A stretch of 64,000 bases of DNA, from assembly GCA_031553655.1 (NCBI GenBank), contig JAVBLG010000032.1, positions 1 through 64,000 of the forward strand, read 5' to 3'. The notes under the pieces are model-generated. The model saw only the letters and a list, made by a program, of their open reading frames with translations. It made no database searches and was not told the origin of the DNA. Each line of letters begins with the position of its first letter. Positions within the stretch are counted from its first letter, which is position 1. The translations under genes were made by a program, and so were the position numbers. This DNA comes from JAVBLG01 sp031553655. GTDB lineage: Bacteria; Desulfobacterota; Desulfovibrionia; Desulfovibrionales; Desulfovibrionaceae. Below are positions 40,368 through 49,865 of this stretch, in pieces.

Positions 40368-41950
40368 GCTTTTTCAGTCGTACGCACCAATTTGGCGCGG
40401 CCGCGCTGATCATGGGCCTGAGCATTGTGCTCTCGCGCTTCATGGGGTTGGCTCGCGATAAGGTCATATCCTGGAAATTCGGCGCGGGGGGCGAGGCCGA
40501 CATCTATTTTGCCGCCTTTGTCATTCCCGACTTCATAAACTATCTTCTGGCCGGCGGCTACATTTCTATTACCATTATCCCCTTGCTGGCCAAGCGTTTT
40601 AAAGAGGATGAAGCCGACGCCTGGAAGTTTTTCTCGGCCATTTTCTGGTGGGCGTTGCTTGTATCCGGCCTTCTGACCCTGCTGTGCATGTTCGCGGCCC
40701 CGGAACTGGCGAGTCTTTCCGCGCCTGGCTTCAGCGCCGCGCAGCTTGAGCGTCTTACCGCCTTTTTGCGTCTCATTCTGCCGGCGCAGATATTCTTTCT
40801 GGCCGGGGCCTGTTTTTCGGCTTTGCTCTACTATCGGCGGCAATTCAGCGTTCCGGCCTTGACCCCGCTTATCTATAACGGCTTCATCATCCTCGGCGGG
40901 TTGGTCTGGCCTTATGGCGGCATGGAAGGCTTTTGCATCGGGGTTACTCTGGGTGCGGCCGTGGGAGCCTTCTGGCTTCCCTGGCATGCGGCGCGGGCCG
41001 GGGGGGGCGTGCATCTGCGCCCGGTGTTGCGGCATCCGCTGCTCAAGAAGTTTTTGATTATCGCCCTGCCGCTCATGCTCGGACAGAGCGCGGTGATGCT
41101 CAACGAGCAATTTTTACGCATTTTTGGCTCCATGGCCGGAGATGGCGCGGTGAGTCTTTTAAGTTATGCCCGGCGCATGGCTAATGTGCCGGTGGGCATG
41201 ATCGGCCAGGCCGCCGCCGTGGCTTCTTATCCTTTTCTGGCGGCCCTGGCCGCTGAAAAAACAGAAAAAGCGGCCCAAACTTTTAACGGCACGCTCAATA
41301 CGGCCTTCGCCTCCAGCCTGGCGATTATTTTTCCCGTGTCGGCCTGGACAATTGCGGCCGCGCAGCCGATTATGGAAGCCATCTTCCTCGGCGGGCGCTT
41401 TGGTCTGGCCGAAGCCGCCGCTTCCGCCCCGATGCTGCAAATTATGACCATAGCCAGCCCTTTGTGGGTTATGCAGATGATTATGAGCCGAGCTTTTTAC
41501 GCCGAGGGCGACACCATCACTCCGGCCCTGTGCGGAACTTTGGTGACTTTTGCCAGCCTGCCGTTTTTCTTTGCCCTGGCCAAAGGCGGGGAGTTTTTCA
41601 GCGGCGCCACGGCCACGGCCCTGATTAGCACCGCCGGTATTGTGGTTTATGCGCTGCTGATTATCGGGGTGTGGATTAAACGCAAGGGATTCAACGCGTT
41701 TGCCGGGCTGCCGCGTCTTTGCGCATATTCTCTGCTGATATCCGCGCTGGCGGCGGTTCCGGCCTGGCTGCTGGCCGGTTGCGGGGCAAATCTCAATTGG
41801 CCCCCAGTGCTTTCCGCCCTGGCCGCTCTGGCGGTCAGCGGACTTATTTTCGCCATTGTATATCTGGCTCTTGCCCTGAAATTCCAGCCGGTTCTGGCTG
41901 AGCCTTTCATGCGGATTTTGAGGCGTTTCGGCCCACTCAAAAAAGTATGA
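40364..41950 (+). CDS. murJ: Lipid II flippase MurJ (MviN)
   Basis: MurJ flips the peptidoglycan precursor lipid II across the inner membrane. The 528 residues form about 14 transmembrane helices of the MATE-like MOP superfamily. The N-terminal segment AALIMGLSIVLSRFMGLARD, FGAGGEADIYFAAFVIPDFI and the helix ALPLMLGQSAVMLNEQFLRI near residue 225 fit the family, including the Arg residues lining the cavity. AGGGG lies close to the ATG, and the start overlaps the rnr stop (ATGA), while its end overlaps the next gene by four bases, so rnr-murJ and the pseudouridine synthase are translationally coupled. It should be essential for cell-wall synthesis. No odd features. Confidence 0.92.
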   Translation: MSFFSRTHQFGAAALIMGLSIVLSRFMGLARDKVISWKFGAGGEADIYFAAFVIPDFINYLLAGGYISITIIPLLAKRFKEDEADAWKFFSAIFWWALLVSGLLTLLCMFAAPELASLSAPGFSAAQLERLTAFLRLILPAQIFFLAGACFSALLYYRRQFSVPALTPLIYNGFIILGGLVWPYGGMEGFCIGVTLGAAVGAFWLPWHAARAGGGVHLRPVLRHPLLKKFLIIALPLMLGQSAVMLNEQFLRIFGSMAGDGAVSLLSYARRMANVPVGMIGQAAAVASYPFLAALAAEKTEKAAQTFNGTLNTAFASSLAIIFPVSAWTIAAAQPIMEAIFLGGRFGLAEAAASAPMLQIMTIASPLWVMQMIMSRAFYAEGDTITPALCGTLVTFASLPFFFALAKGGEFFSGATATALISTAGIVVYALLIIGVWIKRKGFNAFAGLPRLCAYSLLISALAAVPAWLLAGCGANLNWPPVLSALAALAVSGLIFAIVYLALALKFQPVLAEPFMRILRRFGPLKKV

Positions 41951-42963
41951 AAACTTTTATTCTCACGCTCGCGCATCACGGCAAGCGACTCGACCATATT
42001 CTGAAAATTCTGGAAGTGGAAAACGGGTTGCGCGGTTGCCGCAGACTTTGCGAGTCTGGTCTCGCGCGCTTAAATGGCAGGCCGGGCAGGGCGGCGGAGA
42101 AGGGGAGATCCGGAGATCGACTTGAGGTGTACAGCCCGCCTTGTCTTGCCGCGCAAACAGGTTTGGCTGAAGACGGGGTCGCCGGGTTGTCTCAAGAACG
42201 TCGCCCGACCGAGGCGGAGCAGGGGAATTTTTTCGGCAATGGCGTATATTCGAAGGCCTTGCCGGAAGTTGCGGCCGACTTCGGGGCGCTGATCTTCATT
42301 TACAAGCCTTCGGGAATGCACAGTGTTTCCCTTGCCGGAAAGAGCGATTGCGACAGTCTGGAAAATTATCTTCCTCGTATCGCTCCCGGTTTTCGTTTGC
42401 TCACCCGTCTGGATTTTCCAACCTCCGGGCTGGTGGCGGCCGTGAACAATGACGCTATGGCGCGAAAATGGCGCGAGTCTGAAACCTCGGGAACTTGCCT
42501 AAAGTTTTACTGCGCTTTGCTTGAGGGGCGGCTTGAGCGCGAAATGCCGGTTGAAAACAGTCTTGAGACGGCTGGAAGACAGAGAAGTGTTGTTTTGACC
42601 AGGCGCGATCCCGATTTTACAAGGCACACCCGGTTTTATCCGTTGGCTTGGCTTGCGGCCGAGGATGTTTCGCGTTTTGTGGGGGAATATGCCCAAATTG
42701 GCGGCCCGGCCAACATCTTCACCTTGGCTGGATGTCTGATCCGGCGCGGAGCCAGGCATCAGATTCGCGCCCATGCGGCCGGTCTCGGACATCCACTGGC
42801 CGGAGACGCGCTTTATGGGGCACAAACAACCATGCCTATTGTCCTGCATCACGGTCGCATAATCAGCCCTTTTGGCCAGGCCCGTTGCGCCGCGCCCGTG
42901 GAGTTTTTTTTGCCCTCACCCGCGCGGGAGGCTCTGCAAATTTTCTGGAACTCCGACAAATGA
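41947..42963 (+). CDS. RluA-family RNA pseudouridine synthase
   Basis: A 338-residue protein that should isomerise specific uridines in rRNA or tRNA. An S4-like RNA-binding start (LDHILKILEVENGLRGCRRL, residues 14-35) is followed by a spacer and the catalytic domain from about residue 110: FIYKPSGMHS, then RLLTRLDFPTSGLVAA near residue 155 holding the catalytic Asp in the RLD-TSGL motif, and RGARHQIRAHAAGLGHPLAGDALYG (in part) near residue 275. A region around residues 60-95 is less conserved. The start overlaps murJ by four bases. It may modify 23S rRNA, but RluA, RluC and RluD cannot be told apart here, so I give no gene symbol. Confidence 0.88.
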   Translation: MKTFILTLAHHGKRLDHILKILEVENGLRGCRRLCESGLARLNGRPGRAAEKGRSGDRLEVYSPPCLAAQTGLAEDGVAGLSQERRPTEAEQGNFFGNGVYSKALPEVAADFGALIFIYKPSGMHSVSLAGKSDCDSLENYLPRIAPGFRLLTRLDFPTSGLVAAVNNDAMARKWRESETSGTCLKFYCALLEGRLEREMPVENSLETAGRQRSVVLTRRDPDFTRHTRFYPLAWLAAEDVSRFVGEYAQIGGPANIFTLAGCLIRRGARHQIRAHAAGLGHPLAGDALYGAQTTMPIVLHHGRIISPFGQARCAAPVEFFLPSPAREALQIFWNSDK

Positions 42964-43036
42964 TTTTTTGTTGAAAACGGGCCCAGGGGCCTGAAACAAA
43001 TTTTGTCCAGCTCGTAACACCATATTGGAGATTGTA

Positions 43037-43891
43037 ATGGAAAAGACCATTTTTCGTCTGGAAATAACCGCTGAGGAGCAATATTCCGACCTGATCACCG
43101 GGGTTCTGGCCCTCAATTACCCCTATGGATGGGAAGAAGCCAGCCTGAATGACGGACGGGTGCGCTTTACGTTACACACGGATCTGCCTGAAAATTTGGA
43201 TATTTTGCCGCCGGAAATAAAAAGAGTGGCCCCAGATGCCGAAATTGAGTGCACGGAGCTGGAAGACAAGGATTGGACCAGTGCCTGGAGGCAATTTTTT
43301 ACCCCGGTGCCCTGCGGCAGCCGCTTTATGGTAATTCCGCCCTGGCTGCGCGACGAAATGGATTTGCAGGGCCGTCGGGCCATAGTGATTGAACCGGCTT
43401 CTGCCTTTGGCACCGGGCATCATGCCAGCACCGAGCTGTGCCTTTCGCTCATATCCGATCTTATGGATACCGGAAAATTGAAACCGGGCATGGAATTTAT
43501 GGATTTGGGAACAGGCTCTGGCATTCTGGGCATAGCGCTTGCCGGGCACGGTCTGACCGGGCTGGGCATAGACATTGAAGCTGTGGCCGTGGCCAATGCC
43601 AGGGAAAATATGGAGCTCAACGGAACAACCGGGATGGAAGTGCGGCAAGGTGACATCACCGCTGCCGAAGGACGCAAATTTGATATTGTGGTGGCCAATA
43701 TTCTGGCCGACGTGCTCAAGAATCTGGCCCCGCAACTTGTTGGCTCACTGCGGCCCGGAGGTATTTTGCTTCTTTCGGGTATTCTAGACATACAGGCCGG
43801 AGCGGTTGAGGAAAAATACATGGCTCTCGGCCTGCCCCAGGCGCAACGTAAGAAGCAGGGAGAGTGGACGGCGCTGAAGTGGGTAAACTAG
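43037..43891 (+). CDS. prmA: Ribosomal protein L11 methyltransferase
   Basis: PrmA trimethylates ribosomal protein L11 using S-adenosylmethionine. The 284-residue protein has the small N-terminal substrate-recognition domain (about 1-80, including DWTSAWRQFFTPV at about 78) and a class I methyltransferase domain with EPASAFGTGHHASTELCL near residue 120, the SAM-binding MDLGTGSGILGIALA near 157 and the catalytic-site VANILADVL near 218. The ATG at 43037 has GGAG six bases upstream; a TTG at 43025 overlaps that site and is unlikely. The gene stands alone apart from the glycosyltransferase gene starting two bases after its stop. Confidence 0.94.
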   Translation: MEKTIFRLEITAEEQYSDLITGVLALNYPYGWEEASLNDGRVRFTLHTDLPENLDILPPEIKRVAPDAEIECTELEDKDWTSAWRQFFTPVPCGSRFMVIPPWLRDEMDLQGRRAIVIEPASAFGTGHHASTELCLSLISDLMDTGKLKPGMEFMDLGTGSGILGIALAGHGLTGLGIDIEAVAVANARENMELNGTTGMEVRQGDITAAEGRKFDIVVANILADVLKNLAPQLVGSLRPGGILLLSGILDIQAGAVEEKYMALGLPQAQRKKQGEWTALKWVN

Positions 43892-43892
43892 C

Positions 43893-44822
43893 ATGGCCGC
43901 CGGAAAATATGTTCCTTCGACGAATATCACCATGCCGGTGTTCAATAGGCATGATCAGACATTAAAAACCATTTTCGCCTTACGACGCAATACGGGGGCC
44001 AAAATAATCCTCACAGTTGTAGACAACGGCAGTAAAGAAGCTTTGAGGAATGAGCTTATACGGCTGCATAAAGAAAAGGTTATTGATAATCTGTTCATTT
44101 TGGAAAAAAATTACGGTATTTCCTGCGCATGCAATGTCGGCTGGCAGCTTGTTGACGCGTCATTTTTTATGAAACTTGACAATGACATGCTCGTGCTGTC
44201 GGGCACATGGCTGGAAGACGTGTTCTCCATGTGGGGCCGTTATAAATATTCTACTGTATTCGGGCCGGTATGGAACTCGGATGCCACGAACCTCAAGGTG
44301 GACACCCCCTGCGGAACAATGTGGATGATGCCCGCATCTTTGAGTGGCGCGGCCTTTTTGGTCAGCAAGAAAGTTAATGAACAAATTGGATATTTCAGCG
44401 AAGATTACGGACTATACGGAGAGGAAGACGCCGATTACTGCATGCGTTGTCTACACGCGGGAATCAGGAAATACACCTTTGAAGCGTCAAAAATGTTTGC
44501 GGACGCGGGCGGGAACGATGATTACAAAAGCATAAATTTTTCCAAGGTGGACATGCATAACAGGAATGTGGGCTTTGGCCGGGGCGAAGGAATTTTCGCC
44601 TTGAACCTGTTTTTGTACAAGCATGGCCTGCGGGATCTGAAAGTGCGCCGCAGGTATGTGATCGACTCCGTGGACGGAAATCATGTGAAGATTTCGGAAG
44701 ATCAGGACTATTTGAAATACCTTGACGCTCTGTCCGAATGCTGTGATTTGTTCAATGCCTGCGGCAGAGAGCCGGATAGTGAGCTTACGGAAAAAATAAA
44801 AAAAATTCTTATTGCAGCATAG
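43893..44822 (+). CDS. Family 2 glycosyltransferase
   Basis: A 309-residue GT-A enzyme that adds a sugar from a nucleotide donor. The N-terminus shows TNITMPVFNRHDQTLKTI (start of the fold), TVVDNGSKEALR with the donor-binding VDNGS, LEKNYGISCACNVGWQ and the metal-binding motif LDNDMLV near residue 93. The acceptor-side motif GLYGEEDADYCMRC near residue 170 resembles the ED-Y-R pattern of the family. No membrane helix is present, so it acts at the cytoplasmic membrane face or in the cytosol. The start is one base after the prmA stop, and the base composition is AT-richer than prmA. The acceptor (polysaccharide, lipid or flagellin) is unknown. Confidence 0.85.
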   Translation: MAAGKYVPSTNITMPVFNRHDQTLKTIFALRRNTGAKIILTVVDNGSKEALRNELIRLHKEKVIDNLFILEKNYGISCACNVGWQLVDASFFMKLDNDMLVLSGTWLEDVFSMWGRYKYSTVFGPVWNSDATNLKVDTPCGTMWMMPASLSGAAFLVSKKVNEQIGYFSEDYGLYGEEDADYCMRCLHAGIRKYTFEASKMFADAGGNDDYKSINFSKVDMHNRNVGFGRGEGIFALNLFLYKHGLRDLKVRRRYVIDSVDGNHVKISEDQDYLKYLDALSECCDLFNACGREPDSELTEKIKKILIAA

Positions 44823-44851
44823 AGACTTTTGAGAATGGAAGTATCTGTATT

Positions 44852-45631
44852 TTATTTAAAATGATGGTTCTCCCTAAGCTCTGGTAATTCATCGGCCAAG
44901 CAAAGCAAATAAGTGGTGTAGAAAGATGGAAGTGCTCCAGATTTATCAGGATAAAGGTACGTGTCGCGTAGTTCTAATAATTTTTCTTCATCATCTACAG
45001 CTTCTTTAAGATCATCGGAAAGTTGTTTCCATATTGCCAAGCGGCGTTGTGCCAGCCTCGGAGTGTTTAGGCCCAAAATTTTTATAGTGTTTTCTACTAC
45101 AGCACAATCTATCCCAGCGCGTTTGCAGGCTGCAATATCAGGCGCAAATAAAAGTCCAGATGAGGTCTCTACTTGGGTAAATAATGGATAATCCGGCAAA
45201 GTGTAAGGATTGAGGATATTTCCTTCAGGATCGTGCTTGTCCTTCTTTTGCCCGCATGAAAGCTCCACTTCTTGATATATTTTTTTGTGATTTTTGTCGT
45301 AATTCGGTTTTGAGCCTCCAAGACAATTTAGAAGAAAATTATCAAAAGTGCATGTGTAATCATGTGTTGGTGTACTTGCATTTTTAGGAATAAAATTCTC
45401 TATCTGCCTGCCGTGCTCTTGAAGACTCGCTTCACAATAAGCGCAAACTCCATTATGGCTTATAAGCAAGTTGGAAATTATTTCCTTATAAGCATCCTGG
45501 TATTCATTTTTGAATGCTTCCCATCTCGCGGTTTCCGTACGTGCGGGAGACGCCGGAGGATAATTTTTTTGAAATAATGCCACAATAGCAGAAAAATTTT
45601 TTGGTTCGTCAGCGGGTTTAATCTTGTGCAT
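44852..45631 (-). CDS. HNH-type protein of the TIGR02646/PtuB family (Septu-like)
   Basis: A 259-residue protein whose layout resembles the HNH nuclease subunit of ATPase-HNH defence systems such as Septu (PtuB) and retron effectors. Zinc ligands fit the subfamily: Cys63 and Cys66 in GVCAYCEASL, Cys103 in LNCLGG and Cys126 in SCGQKK. The segment expected to read IEHF, holding the catalytic His, reads IENF here (residues 77-80), so Asn79 replaces His; a His at 73 is nearby. This may inactivate or change the nuclease. The gene overlaps the ATPase gene by 14 bases in the same direction. GC content is visibly lower than in neighbouring core genes, suggesting horizontal arrival. No reverse transcriptase or ncRNA is adjacent, so a retron is unlikely. 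Confidence 0.72.
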   Translation of the reverse strand: MHKIKPADEPKNFSAIVALFQKNYPPASPARTETARWEAFKNEYQDAYKEIISNLLISHNGVCAYCEASLQEHGRQIENFIPKNASTPTHDYTCTFDNFLLNCLGGSKPNYDKNHKKIYQEVELSCGQKKDKHDPEGNILNPYTLPDYPLFTQVETSSGLLFAPDIAACKRAGIDCAVVENTIKILGLNTPRLAQRRLAIWKQLSDDLKEAVDDEEKLLELRDTYLYPDKSGALPSFYTTYLLCLADELPELRENHHFK

Positions 45632-46919
45632 TTGAATCTTCCCGTTCCTTTTTTCTTTTCATACGCAGCAACAGCATATCGGCTCTGTCAAGAACAGGAT
45701 CATCCCGCATCCATACATTCAATTTTTCGCGTAATTTTTCGGCTTCTTCAAACCCCCCATTTCTTAATAGACTGAAATAATTTTCAAGTGTTTTTGTGGC
45801 ATCATTGTGCGGGCGCGGTAATACTTCCTGAAGAAATTGCAATACTCTGGAATTTTCTGCTCCAAAGGTTGACACATTGGTGCAATACGCTTTTCCATCT
45901 TTTAATATGCGTATATATTCAGGTTCTATAGAGGTAAGAGTTTGCGGGCTATGGGTGGTTACTATGAATTGAATGTTGGGGAAAATATTCATCAACGTTG
46001 GCAACACAGTCTGTTGCCAGGAAGGGTGCAAATGTAATTCAATTTCATCAATCAGCACTGTACCCGGAGAATGAAGCACGGATTCCCCTTTTAGCCAGGT
46101 GACCTTGTCGTTCGCCACCGCCATGCGGCGAGCCAAGTCCATAACCAGGGCCAGCATGGTGCGATAACCGTCGCTGAGTTGGGTTAGTGAATACATTTCG
46201 CCCGTATCTTTTTTGCAAACAAAAAATTCGGGTGGAGTTTTATCTATCTGCGGATCCTGGTATTCTTCATTGAGGGCTTTGAGCACGGCCTCGCGCACTG
46301 CTTTGAGTTCCGCTATTTCATAATCGAAATTTTTGATCTTTTTGGCATGTAGAGCTTCTTCTGTGGATTTGTTTACAAACCAGTTCATAGTGGACTGGAA
46401 ATCTATGGCCGGAGAAAAGGCGTCTGTATAGGCACTTGCTTTGTTTATGCTACCTGAATTGGAATTTTTAGTTTCAGGTAGAATGCGTTTTGCGGAATAA
46501 TAAGTGAATACCGGCATGGCTTTGTCTAATTTGCCATGCTCCGCATAGGTATCCCAAAATGTGTTTAAGGGTCTAATATATTGTGCTAAATCTACTTTTA
46601 ATAATGAGCTGATTCTATCCTCATTGAATAGCGCCTCAATGGCTGGAACTTCAGCTCCGTCAGCGCCTTTGAGTTTTACTGAATAGTAAAAACTATCAAA
46701 ACCTATGGAAGGATTAGAAATATATATATTTTCCATAATACGGATTTCATTGTCGCGAAAACTGTTGGCGAATGCCTTCAGTATAATAGCCAAGGCGTCA
46801 AGAACCGCGCTTTTGCCCGCGCCATTCACGCCTACCAGCACGGTGAGCTTTGGATCAAAGTCTATTTGCAAGTCGCTGAAGCATCGGAAATTTTTTACAT
46901 GCAAAGACTCAATAGTCAT
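45618..46919 (-). CDS. AAA ATPase of OLD/RecF type, PtuA-like (Septu-like)
   Basis: A 433-residue ABC-class ATPase like those that act with HNH proteins in phage defence. The Walker A motif GVNGAGKS is at residues 30-37. The signature-like LSDGYRTMLALVMDLARR is near residue 250, Walker B VLIDEIELHLHP near 287, and the switch TTHSPQTL near 323. No coiled coil of Rad50 length is present and no TOPRIM domain is fused, unlike OLD nucleases; the nuclease is the partner gene. The ATG at 46919 has GGAGG six bases upstream; an ATG four codons earlier sits in that site. It overlaps the HNH gene. The pair lies between a glycosyltransferase and trkH and is AT-richer than both sides. Confidence 0.78.
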   Translation of the reverse strand: MTIESLHVKNFRCFSDLQIDFDPKLTVLVGVNGAGKSAVLDALAIILKAFANSFRDNEIRIMENIYISNPSIGFDSFYYSVKLKGADGAEVPAIEALFNEDRISSLLKVDLAQYIRPLNTFWDTYAEHGKLDKAMPVFTYYSAKRILPETKNSNSGSINKASAYTDAFSPAIDFQSTMNWFVNKSTEEALHAKKIKNFDYEIAELKAVREAVLKALNEEYQDPQIDKTPPEFFVCKKDTGEMYSLTQLSDGYRTMLALVMDLARRMAVANDKVTWLKGESVLHSPGTVLIDEIELHLHPSWQQTVLPTLMNIFPNIQFIVTTHSPQTLTSIEPEYIRILKDGKAYCTNVSTFGAENSRVLQFLQEVLPRPHNDATKTLENYFSLLRNGGFEEAEKLREKLNVWMRDDPVLDRADMLLLRMKRKKEREDSNAQD

Positions 46920-46961
46920 TTTACCCTCCATTGCGCGCCTTGCGTATTTGCAATCTTGCCG

Positions 46962-48425
46962 CTACCTGCGCCAGAACGCCGGTACGAAAATGATCATGAT
47001 GGTGTAAATTTCCAGCCGCCCCATGAGCATGGCCAGGCTTAGCAGCCATTTGCCGCCGTCGGGCAGGTGCCCGAAGTTTTCCACCGGTCCCAGGCTGGCA
47101 AAGGCCGCGCCCACATTGGCCAGGCAGGCGGCCGAGGCCCAGAAGGCGGCTTCCACTTCCGCGCCCATGGCGGCCAGAGCCACAGTGGAAGCGGCGATCA
47201 GCAGCACAAAGATCACAAAAAAGCTGATTACCGCATTAAGTACCTCGGGGGGTACGGCCTTGCCGTCGATTTTGATCACGTTTATCGAGCGCGGGTGCAG
47301 CAAATGCAGCACTTCTTGCCAGGCCACCCTGGCCAGCAAAATTATGCGCAATATTTTCAGCCCGCCGCTGGTGGAGCCAACGCAGCCGCCCACAAAGTAG
47401 AAAGACATCAGCACAGCCCGCCCGGCAGAAGGCCAGGTTTCGTAGTCGGTGGAGGAAAAGCCCGTTGTGGTCACTATGCAGGTTATCTGGAAAAAGGCGT
47501 GGCGCACGGTTTCAGCCACGGTGGCATATTGTTTGTTGTGCAGCAGAATCCAGGTGAGCAGGGCGGCCCCGAACAGCAGAATGGCGCTGTAGATTTTGAA
47601 TTCGCTGTTGCTTTTGTAGGCGGCGCGGTCGCCGGATAAAAAACGGTTGTGCAGGGCGAAGCTGGCCCCGGAAACATACATGAAAATTACCACCACCCAT
47701 TGAATATAGGCATCGTCGAAAGATGCCAGGGAATTGTTGCGGGTGGAAAAACCGGCTGTGGAAATAGTGGTGAAGGTATGGGTTACGGCTTCAAAGAGCG
47801 ACATGCCGCCAAGAAGCAGCAATATCAACAGCGCGGCGGACAACATCAGATAAATGCGCCACAGCACCGCGGCGGTGTCGCGCAGGCGTGGGGTGAGCTT
47901 GTTTTTGGACGGACCGGGTATTTCGGCCTTGAAAAGCTGCATACCGCCCACGCCCAGAGTGGGCAGAATGGACAGATACAGAATGATGATGCCGATTCCG
48001 CCCAGCCATTGGGTGAAGCTGCGCCACATGAGCAGCCCGCCGGGCATGGCTTGAATGTCGGGTATTACCGAAGCCCCGGTGGTGGTAAAGCCCGAGGTCG
48101 ATTCAAAAACAGCGTCGGCCAGAGACAGCCAGCCCCCGATAATATAGGGCAAGGCCCCGCCCAGGCTCATGCAAATCCAGCACAGGGCCACAGTGAGCAT
48201 GCCCTCGCGGTTGCTGAGGCCGTCTTCGGGGTCGGGCGGCTTGAAGAAAAAACGCAGCAGCGCGCCAATGCCCACCATAATAGCCATGGATATGCCCAGC
48301 GCCTTGTCCGAGCCGTCGTCATACCAGAGTGCGGTTAGCATGGGCAGCATCATGGCCAGCCCCACCGCAAGAGTTAGCACGCCAAGAATGTGCAGAATGC
48401 CTGCGGGCCTTATGACTTTGCTCAT
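46962..48425 (-). CDS. trkH: Trk-type potassium uptake protein, membrane subunit TrkH
   Basis: TrkH is the K+ translocating membrane subunit, made of four repeated M1-P-M2 motifs. The 487 residues show four pore-loop-like segments with the Gly filter residues, including STSGFTTTGASV near 118, FTTISTAGFSTRNNS near 245, TCIVTTTGFSSTDYETW near 328, and NVGAAFASLG in the last quarter. Many hydrophobic helices fill the rest. The stop of trkA overlaps its start by four bases (ATGA), so the regulatory and transport subunits are coupled. It takes up K+ driven by the membrane potential and gated by the NAD-binding TrkA ring. Filter identity alone cannot tell K+ from Na+ preference (Ktr-like). Confidence 0.93.
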   Translation of the reverse strand: MSKVIRPAGILHILGVLTLAVGLAMMLPMLTALWYDDGSDKALGISMAIMVGIGALLRFFFKPPDPEDGLSNREGMLTVALCWICMSLGGALPYIIGGWLSLADAVFESTSGFTTTGASVIPDIQAMPGGLLMWRSFTQWLGGIGIIILYLSILPTLGVGGMQLFKAEIPGPSKNKLTPRLRDTAAVLWRIYLMLSAALLILLLLGGMSLFEAVTHTFTTISTAGFSTRNNSLASFDDAYIQWVVVIFMYVSGASFALHNRFLSGDRAAYKSNSEFKIYSAILLFGAALLTWILLHNKQYATVAETVRHAFFQITCIVTTTGFSSTDYETWPSAGRAVLMSFYFVGGCVGSTSGGLKILRIILLARVAWQEVLHLLHPRSINVIKIDGKAVPPEVLNAVISFFVIFVLLIAASTVALAAMGAEVEAAFWASAACLANVGAAFASLGPVENFGHLPDGGKWLLSLAMLMGRLEIYTIMIIFVPAFWRR

Positions 48426-49810
48426 TCCCGTTCCGCCAGGCGTTTTTCGATTTCGCTCATGACCTCGCGGGTGCAGACCATTATGATGTGGTCGCCAGCG
48501 TCAAGCTCGCTGTTGCCGTTGGGAATAAACACACCCTTGTTGCGCATCACGGCCACCAGCAATGCGCCGCGCGGAAGTTTAAGATCGCGTACCGGCCTGC
48601 CGGTTAAGGTGGAATTTTCCGCCAGCACCGCTTCGAGCACTTCGGCGGCCTCGTCGCCCACGGAAACTGAAGTGAGCATGCGGCCTTGTCGTACTACGTT
48701 GACCAGGGTATTCACGGCCGATTGGCGCGGGCTCACCCCGTGGTCGATACCTATATTTTCCACCAATGAGAGATAGCCGGGCTTGTTCACCCTGGCCACT
48801 GTGGTGGCCACGCCCATAGACTTGCCCAGCAGGCAGGCCATGATGTTGGTTTCCTCGTCGCCGGTGGCCGCCACCAGTACGTCCATATCTTTGATGTTTT
48901 CTTCGATGAACAGGCTTTTGTCCGTGCCGTCGCCGTGCAGCACTAGCGTGCTGTCGAGCACCGAGGCCAGGTGCGCGCAGCGTTCGGCGTCGGAATCCAC
49001 CAACTTGAGATCCACGCCCTTGTTTTCATAGAGTTTGGCCAGCTGCAGGCCTATGGTGCCCCCGCCGATTATGCATATGGTGCTGAAAAAAGCCCGGTTG
49101 CGGCCCAAAGTGCGCAGCAGCCGCCGCTGGCTGTGCTCATTGTAAATGAAGTAGGCCGTGTCTCCGGGCAGCAGGCTTTCGCGGCCCGAAGGCACAATGA
49201 CCTGATCCTTGCGGGCTATGGCCGCCACCATAATGCTGTCGCCGCCCACCAGTTCGCGAAAGCGGGAAAGGGGTTCGCCGGCCAGCGGCCCACTTTCTAT
49301 GCGGTAAGCAGCCATGCGGATGTGCCCGCCGGCAAATTCGGCATATTCCACGGCTCCGGGCATGGACAGCAGGCGGTCTATGGTGCGCACCACTTCCTTT
49401 TCCGGGCTGACCATAATGTTGATGCGCAAGCCTGAGCCGAGCAGTTCGGGATAATTAGCGAATTCTTCATCACGTAGCCGGGCCAGGATGACGGCCTCTT
49501 TGGGCGCTATGGCATTGGCGAAAAGGCAGGCGATGATATTTACTTCGTCGCTGCTGGTCACGGCGAAAAAAAACGAAGCTTCAGCCGTGCCCGCTTCTTT
49601 CAGCACCGAAGGGCTGGACCCCGAACCGAGCACGGTCTGAACGTCAATAGCGTCGGAAATGCGCTTGAGCCGTTCCGATTCAAGGTCTATTACCGTGACA
49701 TCCTTATCTTCCTGGGTAAGGCGGCGAGCAATGTGAAAGCCGACTTCGCCGCCGCCGACGATAATTATTTTTTTGCGCTCAAATTTTGTTTTATTGCCGA
49801 AGATGAACAC
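48422..49810 (-). CDS. trkA: Trk potassium uptake regulatory protein TrkA
   Basis: TrkA is the soluble nucleotide-binding regulator that gates TrkH. The 462 residues contain two tandem RCK modules: Rossmann motif IIIVGGGEVGFHIAR at about residues 14-28 with its following C-terminal subdomain, and a second ICIIGGGTIGLQLAK near residue 247 with its own TrkA_C domain ending at the C-terminus. This double module is typical of E. coli-type TrkA. The start is a GTG at 49810 preceded by GAGG five bases upstream, which decides it. It lies in an operon with trkH. NAD(H) or ATP should be the regulatory ligand. Confidence 0.93.
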   Translation of the reverse strand: MFIFGNKTKFERKKIIIVGGGEVGFHIARRLTQEDKDVTVIDLESERLKRISDAIDVQTVLGSGSSPSVLKEAGTAEASFFFAVTSSDEVNIIACLFANAIAPKEAVILARLRDEEFANYPELLGSGLRINIMVSPEKEVVRTIDRLLSMPGAVEYAEFAGGHIRMAAYRIESGPLAGEPLSRFRELVGGDSIMVAAIARKDQVIVPSGRESLLPGDTAYFIYNEHSQRRLLRTLGRNRAFFSTICIIGGGTIGLQLAKLYENKGVDLKLVDSDAERCAHLASVLDSTLVLHGDGTDKSLFIEENIKDMDVLVAATGDEETNIMACLLGKSMGVATTVARVNKPGYLSLVENIGIDHGVSPRQSAVNTLVNVVRQGRMLTSVSVGDEAAEVLEAVLAENSTLTGRPVRDLKLPRGALLVAVMRNKGVFIPNGNSELDAGDHIIMVCTREVMSEIEKRLAERE

Positions 49811-49865
49811 ATATGCCTCGTTTGGAGCATTTTTTTTGATTTTTGTGGTACTTGAGTCTGTTTTT

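Noticed and set aside
44852..46919. Retron
   Set aside because: The ATPase/HNH pair resembles a retron effector, but no reverse transcriptase or msr-msd-like RNA lies next to it.
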